From PALSA-607 sp036510735 (lineage in GTDB: Bacteria; Actinomycetota; Actinomycetes; Acidothermales; Acidothermaceae), in assembly GCA_036510735.1 (NCBI GenBank), contig DATCDK010000106.1, forward strand, positions 1 to 11,072: DNA of 11,072 nt. Reading direction: 5' to 3'. Made by a program: the position numbers and the translations under genes. The notes beneath the pieces are model-generated. The model was not told the origin of the DNA and did no database searches. It worked only from the letters and a program-made list of their open reading frames with translations. Below are positions 5,406-11,072 of the stretch, piece by piece (positions within the stretch are counted from its first letter, which is position 1; the number at the start of each line of letters is the position of its first letter).

Positions 5406-6629
5406 ATGACTGCACGGCGTTACATGACCGCGCTCGTCGCCGTAGGAATCGTCCTCGTCGCGGGTTGCTCGTCCTCCAAGAAGAGCACCGCGTCCCCATC
5501 GAGTGCGGCAGCTCCTGCTGCGACCACGAGCGCGCCGGCTCCAGTTGCTAGCACGAGCGCAGCGGCTTCTGCACCGGCACCCGCTACGAGCGCCTCAGCA
5601 CCCGCGGCGTCCAGTTCCGCCGCTTCCGGCGCGAATCCCGACATCGCGTTCAACCAGGACAACCTGGCGAAGCTCGACGCGGCGCTGAAGGCAGCGATGG
5701 CCGGCAAGGACCTGACGAAGCTCAACATCGCGATGGTCGTCAACGTTGCGGCCGACTACTGGAAGGCCGGTCAGGTTGGCTTCTTGAAGGGCTGCTCTGA
5801 CCTCGGTATCTCCAGCAGCAAGTGCACCTTCTTCGCCCCGCCGAATGGCAAGCTCACCGAGCAGACGTCCGAGCTTGAGACGCTCGACTCTCAGGGCATC
5901 ACGGGCTACTCGATCTCGGCGATCGACCCTGCCTCTGCCAAGGGCACCATCGCGACCGACACGGGCAAGGGCATCTTCGTTCTCGCCATCGACTCGCCGC
6001 TCCCGGGCACGGGTGCTGCGGCTCTCTACCTCGGCACGCCGAACTACGACGCCGGCTTCGCAGCGGGTACGGCGATGAAGGCAGCCCTGAACGGCACAGG
6101 CAAGGTGGCCGTCCTGGTGGGCTCGCTGACCGCGCTCAACGCAGTTCAGCGCATCCAAGGTTTCGAAGCGGCGATGGGCTCCGGCATCACCGTCGTCCAG
6201 AAGCTGAACGACAACCTGTCGGCCGCGACCGCGACGTCTGACGCTGAGACCATCCTGGCGAACAACCCGGACGTCAACGGCCTCTACGGCGTGTACTCCT
6301 ACGACGGCCCCGCGCTGGCGCAGGCAGTCGTGACGGCAAAGAAGACCGGATCGGTCAAGATCGTGTCCGACGACTCCGACGCTCAGACGCTCGGGTTCAT
6401 TGGGGACGGCACGATCTACGCCACCATCGTGCAGATGCCTTACCAGCAGGGCTACACCGGTGCCTACATCATGGCGGCGGAGAAGCTGCTCGGTAGCGCA
6501 GCGACGATGGCGATCGTGAAGCCGTTCCTGTCGACAGATGGATCGACGCTGAGTTCGGGCGTCGGTACGCTCAAGAAGACAGACCTGGACGGTTACAAGG
6601 CACTTCAAGCTCAGCTGGGTATCGGCTAA
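5406..6629 (+). CDS. Sugar ABC transporter substrate-binding lipoprotein
   Basis: A 407-residue extracytoplasmic receptor of a CUT2-type sugar importer, probably for L-arabinose given the shared operator. The signal peptide ends in a lipobox LVAGC with C21 as the lipidated residue. Residues 22-75 are a low-complexity Ala/Ser/Pro tether. A periplasmic-binding type-4 domain fills about 105-375. Motifs at ligand-binding positions of the ribose-binding-protein family are D196 in LAIDSPLPG, R249 in AVQRIQGF, the DD pair at 322-323 and QMPYQQGYTG at 343-352. The start ATG 5406 has AAGGAAGG 6 nt upstream. Tandem promoter-operator copies precede it. The ATPase gene follows after 65 nt, while ATPase and permease overlap, so this gene may be expressed in excess. 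Xylose, ribose or galactose cannot be excluded as ligand. Confidence 0.93.
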   Translation: MTARRYMTALVAVGIVLVAGCSSSKKSTASPSSAAAPAATTSAPAPVASTSAAASAPAPATSASAPAASSSAASGANPDIAFNQDNLAKLDAALKAAMAGKDLTKLNIAMVVNVAADYWKAGQVGFLKGCSDLGISSSKCTFFAPPNGKLTEQTSELETLDSQGITGYSISAIDPASAKGTIATDTGKGIFVLAIDSPLPGTGAAALYLGTPNYDAGFAAGTAMKAALNGTGKVAVLVGSLTALNAVQRIQGFEAAMGSGITVVQKLNDNLSAATATSDAETILANNPDVNGLYGVYSYDGPALAQAVVTAKKTGSVKIVSDDSDAQTLGFIGDGTIYATIVQMPYQQGYTGAYIMAAEKLLGSAATMAIVKPFLSTDGSTLSSGVGTLKKTDLDGYKALQAQLGIG

Positions 6630-6666
6630 GCAATAGCCCGCTAGTAACGAAAGCAACCGCCAAACG

Positions 6667-6708
6667 ATGACTGTCAAACAATGACCGCCGCACCATGACG
6701 GTCGCAAA
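6667..6708 (+). repeat. Three 14-nt units forming ATGA-chained mini-ORFs
   Basis: ATGACTGTCAAACA, ATGACCGCCGCACC and ATGACGGTCGCAAA follow head to tail, pairwise 9-10 of 14 identical. The first two ATGs each open a five-codon ORF (MTVKQ, 6667-6684; MTAAP, 6681-6698) whose TGA overlaps the next ATG as ATGA. The third ATG (6695) is the ATPase start. No good ribosome-binding site precedes any of them, so stepwise reinitiation is possible. Confidence 0.65.
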
Positions 6709-8245
6709 CGAACCCCACAGCCGCGCGGTCTCCGCGCGGCTGTGGGGCGTGCAGAAGTCATATGGCCCAGTACGGGTGCTCGATATCCCGGAGCTGGAGA
6801 TCTACGCCGGCGAGGTCACCGGAGTCGTCGGCGAAAACGGTGCGGGCAAGTCCACGCTGATCGGCACGCTGTCGGGATCGGTGTATCCCGACAGCGGTGA
6901 GATCGAGATCGGTGGAGTTCCGCTGGCGGTGGGGTCGACGGGGTCGGCCGCGCACAGGGGCGTCGCGCTGGTGTCGCAAGAGTTTCCGCTCGTCGGCCAG
7001 CTGAGCGTCGCCGAGAACATGCTGCTTGGTCGCCGCCCACGCGTGTCGAAGCGTCGGGTCTTGGTCGACTACCGAGCCCAACGGGCCGAGGCAGCGGCCA
7101 TGTTGAAAGAGGTCGGGCTCTCCCCAAAGCAGGTATCCGTCAACCGCCAAGTGCGCACGTTGCCGGTGCCGACGCGCCAAATGCTTGAGATAGCAAAGGC
7201 GTGGGGTCGCGAACCGACGTTGCTCATCCTCGACGAGCCGACGTCCTCGCTCGGACCCGTTGAGGCGAAGATGGTGTTAGGTCTTGCTCGCACACTTGCC
7301 GACCGCGGTGGCGCGGTGCTGTTCATCGGCCACCGCCTCGACGAGGTGCGCGCGGTGAGCGATCGCGTTCTCGTGCTCAGAAACGGCCGGCTGGTCGCTG
7401 ACCTCCAACCAGCGGAGGCTTCCGAGGAGCGACTGATCAGGGAAATGGTCGGCGCCGAATTCGCGCGCAGTGGAGCGAAGGCCAAGCCGGATCACGCTCG
7501 CGTCTTGTTCAAGGCGGAAGGCCTCACCGCCGACGGTCTCGGCCCGGTCGACATCGAACTTCAGGCGGGCGAGATTCTCGGAGTGGCCGGCTTGATGGGC
7601 TCTGGCCGCAGCAGATTGATTCACACAGTGGCCGGAGCTCAGCCGGCCACCGGCGGCTCGATGGAATTGGCCGGCCGCTCGTACTGGCCGCGCGGCCCGG
7701 CCGACGGCACCGCTGCCGGAATCGCGCTCATCCCCGAAGACCGTAAGCAGCAGGCGCTCGTCTTGTTCGCGCCGATCCACTCCAACGTGACGGTGTCGAT
7801 ACTGCGCAAGCTCGCCAGCAAGGGCATCTTGACGCCCAAGCGCGAAAGGAATGCGGCGAAGAAGATCACCGCCGACGTGAAAGTTCGGATGCAGTCGGTT
7901 GATCAACCGGTTGGATCGCTGTCCGGCGGCAATCAACAACGCGTGGTCTTCGGCCGCGCGTTTGCGACAGAGCCGAAGCTGCTGCTCCTCGACGAACCCA
8001 CGCGCGGTGTCGACGTCGGCGCCAAAGCGGAGATCTACGAGCTCATCGACCGAGCCGCTCGGCAAGGGATGGGTGTACTCGTCGCGTCATCGGAGCTCGA
8101 AGAGTTGCTGTGGATGTGTCACCGCATCGTGGTGATGAACCAGGGACTGGTCGTCGACGTGATCGACCGCGAAGACGCGACCAAAGAAAGAATCATGACG
8201 GCTGCAGCAGGCAGCGGTCCTCGGGCAACGGGAGCTTTAGCATGA
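6695..8245 (+). CDS. Sugar ABC transporter ATP-binding protein (double NBD, RbsA/AraG type)
   Basis: A 516-residue cytoplasmic ATPase with two fused nucleotide-binding domains that powers the importer. NBD1 has Walker A GENGAGKST (46-54), Walker B LLILDEP (176-182) and switch His213, but its signature is degenerate (LPVPTRQ, 156-162). NBD2 has a degenerate Walker A GLMGSGRS (299-306) without the lysine, a good signature LSGGNQQ (409-415) and Walker B LLLLDEP (429-435). One composite ATP site (Walker A1 with signature 2) therefore looks intact and the other inactive, as known for this family. The family fold begins near ARLWGVQKSYG, so ATG 6695 is the sensible start. The gene opens with chained mini-ORFs and a 16-bp hairpin. 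Its end overlaps the permease by 4 nt. Confidence 0.95.
   Translation: MTVANEPHSRAVSARLWGVQKSYGPVRVLDIPELEIYAGEVTGVVGENGAGKSTLIGTLSGSVYPDSGEIEIGGVPLAVGSTGSAAHRGVALVSQEFPLVGQLSVAENMLLGRRPRVSKRRVLVDYRAQRAEAAAMLKEVGLSPKQVSVNRQVRTLPVPTRQMLEIAKAWGREPTLLILDEPTSSLGPVEAKMVLGLARTLADRGGAVLFIGHRLDEVRAVSDRVLVLRNGRLVADLQPAEASEERLIREMVGAEFARSGAKAKPDHARVLFKAEGLTADGLGPVDIELQAGEILGVAGLMGSGRSRLIHTVAGAQPATGGSMELAGRSYWPRGPADGTAAGIALIPEDRKQQALVLFAPIHSNVTVSILRKLASKGILTPKRERNAAKKITADVKVRMQSVDQPVGSLSGGNQQRVVFGRAFATEPKLLLLDEPTRGVDVGAKAEIYELIDRAARQGMGVLVASSELEELLWMCHRIVVMNQGLVVDVIDREDATKERIMTAAAGSGPRATGALA
6713..6747 (+). repeat. Perfect 16-bp inverted repeat inside the ATPase 5' coding region
   Basis: CCCCACAGCCGCGCGG (6713-6728), loop TCT, then its exact reverse complement (6732-6747). 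It spans codons 7-18 of the ATPase. The predicted RNA stem is very stable and begins 18 nt after the start codon. It could be an attenuator, a barrier protecting upstream binding-protein mRNA from 3' decay, or a translational control element. Confidence 0.85.
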
Positions 8246-9273
8246 CTGCGCAGACCACCTTGGAGCCGTCGCCGCAGCGCGCCGAATCGCGCGCGAAGTC
8301 GATGGTTACTGGCGTGCTCCGCACGCTCGCCTCCTCCCCGGAGGCCGGCGTTGTCACGGCGTGCGTGCTGGTATTCGTCTGCATCGGGCTCGCCGCACCG
8401 AACTACACACACGTCGGCAATCTCCAGGTGATGGGTCGCGACCTGGCCCAGATCGGCATCCTCGCGATCGGTGAATCCGTGGTCATCCTGACCGGGGGCA
8501 TCGACCTTTCCGTCGGCGGGTTGGCCGGCCTCGCGGGCATCCTTGCGGCGTGGCTCAACGTGCACGAGAAGCTGTCAGCGCCGGTCTCGATCGTACTCAC
8601 CCTTCTCATCTGCGCGGCCGTGGGGTTTTGGCACGGCGCGATGGTGACCAAGTTGGGAGTGCCGCCGTTCATCATCACGCTGGTCACCTTCACCATGTCG
8701 CAAGGGTTGGCGCTTGCGATCACCACTGGCACGCCCATCAACGACATCTCCCCACTGTTCAGCCGGATAAGTTCGTTCCACGTGGGCAACGTGCCGTTAC
8801 CCGCCGTCATCTTTGTCGCCATTGCAATCGTCGCTTGGTTCGTCCTTGAACGAACCTACATAGGCCGCCAGGTCTATGCCGTCGGAGGCAACGCTGAGGC
8901 GTCTCGCCTCGCAGGTATCCCCGTCGCTCGCCGCAAGACTGGCGCCTACGTCGCGAGTGCAATGCTGGCCGGCATCGTCGGAATCCTCATTATCGGTCGG
9001 ATGAATGTCGCTGACCCCTCGATCGGTTCGAGTGGCTTCGAACTGACCGCGATCGCGGCGGCCGTCATCGGCGGCGTTGCCCTTACGGGCGGCGAGGGGA
9101 GAATCCTCGGCATCGCGGCGGGCGCCGTGCTTCTCGAGTTCATCACGAACGGGCTGCTCGCACTGCGGGTCAGTCCTTACGACCAGCAGATGGTGCAGGG
9201 CGGCGTTCTCGGCGTTGCCGTTCTCGCCGACCGCCTACGCGCGAGGCGCTTCGGAGCGCAGCGAAGACAATGA
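8242..9273 (+). CDS. Sugar ABC transporter permease (RbsC/AraH type)
   Basis: A 343-residue integral membrane protein of the BPD_transp_2 family (PF02653) that forms the translocation channel of the importer, presumably as a homodimer. Typical motifs are GGIDLSVGG (85-93), a cytoplasmic loop TYIGRQVYAVGGNAEASRL (205-223) ending AGIPV that contacts the ATPase, and FELTAIAAAVIGGVALTGGEG from 266. About eight to ten hydrophobic segments are visible, and a charged tail RLRARRFGAQRRQ ends it. The start ATG 8242 overlaps the ATPase stop as ATGA, with GGAG 7 nt upstream; an in-frame upstream extension to 8110 lies wholly within the ATPase gene and is not used. The last 39 bp overlap the convergent lutC gene. 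Confidence 0.95.
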   Translation: MTAQTTLEPSPQRAESRAKSMVTGVLRTLASSPEAGVVTACVLVFVCIGLAAPNYTHVGNLQVMGRDLAQIGILAIGESVVILTGGIDLSVGGLAGLAGILAAWLNVHEKLSAPVSIVLTLLICAAVGFWHGAMVTKLGVPPFIITLVTFTMSQGLALAITTGTPINDISPLFSRISSFHVGNVPLPAVIFVAIAIVAWFVLERTYIGRQVYAVGGNAEASRLAGIPVARRKTGAYVASAMLAGIVGILIIGRMNVADPSIGSSGFELTAIAAAVIGGVALTGGEGRILGIAAGAVLLEFITNGLLALRVSPYDQQMVQGGVLGVAVLADRLRARRFGAQRRQ

Positions 9274-9927
9274 CGCCGCGGAGCGCGGCGAAGATGACGG
9301 CGAGACGACGATCACGTCTAGCACGCGCGGCCCGTGCACGCCTTCGACACGTTCGAACTCGATGTCGCTGGTGGCACTCGGTCCGCTGATGAACGTGAGG
9401 GGTCTCGACGGATCAAGCCGGGTCAGCGACTCAGGCACGCTCATCACGATCTGCTCTGCGTACACAACAACGACGTGATGGTCGGGCACCAGGGTAAGCA
9501 CTCGGCGTCCTTGATCTGGTCCGGCGTCGAGCACGATCGTGCCGGTCTCCGCGATCGCCACCCGGCACCCGGTGACAACAGCCGCGATGTCGTCGAGCTC
9601 GCCCGCACTCAATGGCGCCGGATCGCCGTCGATGTGCACGACGCGATCGCCGCAGGCGTCGCGCCATTCGGCTGGCGCACCGGGTGGCAACACCACCGAT
9701 GCGTCTGATGCCAGCACGGCCGTCAACGTCTGCGCCACGCCTGCGGAGTCGGTGCGGTGCACGGTCGCCTTGTAGTCGGTGAGCCGGTCGATGAAGCGCA
9801 CGATAACCGGCTCGCTGCCGGGTGCTTCGACCGCAGCAACCCGGTAGTCGCGCGCAATTTCGGCGGATGCCGGTTGCCCGGCGATCGCGGTCCTGATGCG
9901 GGTCAGCACCTCGTCACGGGCGGTCAC
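9235..9927 (-). CDS. lutC: Lactate utilization protein C (LUD domain)
   Basis: A 230-residue protein of the LutC/YkgG family (LUD domain, PF02589), a subunit of the LutABC complex that oxidises L-lactate to pyruvate. Recognisable motifs are AIAETGTIVLD (about 125-135) and GPSATSDIEFERVEGVHGP (about 182-200), the family hallmark near the C-terminus. I chose GTG 9927 because it overlaps the lutB stop by 4 nt (GTGA), a typical coupled start; upstream in-frame codons to 9981 lie within lutB. After the usual family end (VLDVIVV) there is an extra Ser/Ala/Arg-rich tail of about 22 residues, encoded partly by the strand opposite the permease 3' end. The function here is inferred from family and from lutB next door. 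Confidence 0.92.
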   Translation of the reverse strand: MTARDEVLTRIRTAIAGQPASAEIARDYRVAAVEAPGSEPVIVRFIDRLTDYKATVHRTDSAGVAQTLTAVLASDASVVLPPGAPAEWRDACGDRVVHIDGDPAPLSAGELDDIAAVVTGCRVAIAETGTIVLDAGPDQGRRVLTLVPDHHVVVVYAEQIVMSVPESLTRLDPSRPLTFISGPSATSDIEFERVEGVHGPRVLDVIVVSPSSSPRSAASLSSLRSEAPRA

Positions 9928-11072
9928 GCGCGCGGGTCGCGTTCGGTCGAGCCCGGTGCCTCGCGCTCGCGCAGCCACCACTCACGAAAGGTCTCCTTCG
10001 GCGGAACGGGCAGGTCGCGACTTGTCGTCCACGCCGAGCCGGGCCACGGCAGCGAACTGATGCGACCCCGGCTACCAGGCCGTAGTCCGAGCAACCTGCC
10101 GAGTCGCATGAACCGCTCGGCGCGGGCAAACCGTCGCGACGAGCGCATCGCCCACCCGACGGCTTTCATCGAGAGCAGCTCCGCATTCGGAGTCGACTGC
10201 GCACGTACGTGGTCAACCGCGCGGGCACGCAGGTGCACCAGGATCGACGGGATATCGATCTTCACGGGGCACACCGAATAGCACGCACCGCACAGTGTCG
10301 AGGCGAACGGGAGGCTCGAGTTCGGGTCGCTGTGACCGTTCATCCCGGTCAGTTGCGGACTGAGAATCGCGCCGATGGGTCCCGGATACACCGAGCCGTA
10401 GGCGTTTCCGCCGGTCCGTTCGTAGATCGGACACACGTTGAGGCAGGCACTGCACCTAATGCAGTGCAAGGCGGCTCGGCCAATCTCATCGGACAGTGCC
10501 GCCGTCCGGCCGTTGTCGAGCAGCACCAGGTGAAAGGCCTGCGGGCCATCGCCCGGCGTGACCGCCGTCCACATCGAGGTATACGGATTCATCCGCTCGC
10601 CGGTCGACGAGCGCGGCAGCAACTGCAGAAACACTTCGAGGTCACGCCAGGTCGGAAGCAGCTTCTCGATGCCCATGACCGTGATGAGCGTGTCAGGAAG
10701 TGTCAGGCACATCCGGCCGTTGCCTTCCGACTCGACGACGGCCAACGTGCCCGTCTGCGCGATCGCGAAGTTGGCGCCACTGATGCCCACCTTGGCGGAC
10801 AGGAATTTCTTTCGCAGGTGGGCGCGTGCGGCCATTGCCAACCGACGCGGATCATCGGTGAGATCGGCAGGGACGTCGGGCATCTCGCGCATGAAGATCT
10901 CGCGAATCTCCGATCGGTTCCGGTGAATCGCCGGCACCAGAATGTGGCTCGGCTTGTCATGCCCGAGCTGCACGATGAGCTCGGCGAGGTCGGTCTCAAT
11001 CGGTGCGATCCCGGCCGCCTCGAGTGCCTCGTTGAGCCCGATCTCTTGAGTCACCATCGACTTCACCTTCAC
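9924..11072 (-). CDS. lutB: Lactate utilization iron-sulfur protein B (5' end outside window)
   Basis: 382 residues are visible; the N-terminal part, roughly 80-100 residues by family comparison, lies beyond 11072, so the GTG at the edge is not the start. LutB carries the Fe-S clusters of the LutABC L-lactate oxidising complex. A LUD domain comes first (VKSMVTQEIGLNEAL, then ISGANFAIAQTGTLAVVESE at about 97-116). Next are cysteine motifs C204xxC207xxC210xxxC214P and C261xxC264xxxC268P for [4Fe-4S] clusters, and a basic C-terminal region ending SLPWPGSAWTTSRDLPVPP from about 341. This matches the E. coli YkgF and B. subtilis LutB layout. lutC follows with a GTGA overlap, and lutA is expected upstream, outside the window. 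Confidence 0.95.
   Translation of the reverse strand: MKVKSMVTQEIGLNEALEAAGIAPIETDLAELIVQLGHDKPSHILVPAIHRNRSEIREIFMREMPDVPADLTDDPRRLAMAARAHLRKKFLSAKVGISGANFAIAQTGTLAVVESEGNGRMCLTLPDTLITVMGIEKLLPTWRDLEVFLQLLPRSSTGERMNPYTSMWTAVTPGDGPQAFHLVLLDNGRTAALSDEIGRAALHCIRCSACLNVCPIYERTGGNAYGSVYPGPIGAILSPQLTGMNGHSDPNSSLPFASTLCGACYSVCPVKIDIPSILVHLRARAVDHVRAQSTPNAELLSMKAVGWAMRSSRRFARAERFMRLGRLLGLRPGSRGRISSLPWPGSAWTTSRDLPVPPKETFREWWLREREAPGSTERDPRA

Noticed and set aside
5595..6761. 388-residue open frame on the minus strand
   Set aside because: Arg-rich, low-plausibility translation antisense to the binding-protein gene; a GC-rich shadow frame.
7277..8065. 262-residue open frame on the minus strand
   Set aside because: Lies opposite the ATPase gene, which has clear motifs; no recognisable domain.
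8110..8241. 44-residue upstream extension of the permease frame
   Set aside because: Wholly within the ATPase gene; ATG 8242 has GGAG at good spacing and the usual ATGA overlap.
10447..10467. Inverted repeat GCACTGCA-N5-TGCAGTGC inside lutB
   Set aside because: It falls on the cysteine-rich codons of the CIRCSAC motif, where TGC repetition explains it.
1..11072. CRISPR array, insertion sequence, tRNA or prophage genes
   Set aside because: No spaced repeats, transposase or integrase motifs, cloverleaf or phage-like genes were seen on either strand.

Overview
The window is GC-rich, densely coded DNA with GTG and TTG start codons and many ATGA or GTGA gene overlaps. Its gene content (paired CrcB/DUF190 genes, an Ala/Ser/Pro-linked lipoprotein, a secreted GH54-RICIN protein) points to a soil-type actinobacterium. 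The lineage is an inference; no rRNA or tRNA is present. No unmistakably new system is visible. The most unusual parts are regulatory.

Layout. (1) 1-1428 is a fluoride-export block. A minus-strand operon crcB - DUF190 - crcB runs off the left edge. A second DUF190 gene sits divergently on the plus strand. (2) 1429-1657 is a leader region with two inverted repeats and a LacI-type operator, then araA (L-arabinose isomerase) on plus. (3) A hairpin at 3168-3196 separates araA from a convergent gene for a secreted GH54 alpha-L-arabinofuranosidase with a C-terminal ricin-type lectin domain. (4) 4738-5405 is about 670 bp of regulatory DNA. It holds three operator-like sites and a duplicated promoter-operator cassette of about 78 bp. 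(5) 5406-9273 is a three-gene sugar ABC importer operon: lipoprotein binding protein, double ATPase, permease. (6) 9235-11072 on minus is lutC and the 3' part of lutB (lactate oxidation). It runs convergently into the permease gene with a 39-bp overlap.

How it fits together. The secreted GH54 enzyme should release L-arabinose from arabinan or arabinoxylan, the ABC transporter should import it, and AraA should convert it to L-ribulose. The three transcription units share one operator type. Each site matches an idealised palindrome TGTTAGCGCTAACA at 11 or 12 of 14 positions. This suggests one LacI-family, AraR-like regulator encoded elsewhere, and it is the best evidence that the transporter carries arabinose. 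Ribulokinase, the epimerase and the regulator are not in the window.

The ATPase start region is the oddest spot. Its ATG is the third of three 14-nt repeats that form two five-codon ORFs chained by ATGA overlaps. It is followed 18 nt later by a perfect 16-bp inverted repeat inside the coding sequence. This may set the ratio of binding protein to ATPase.
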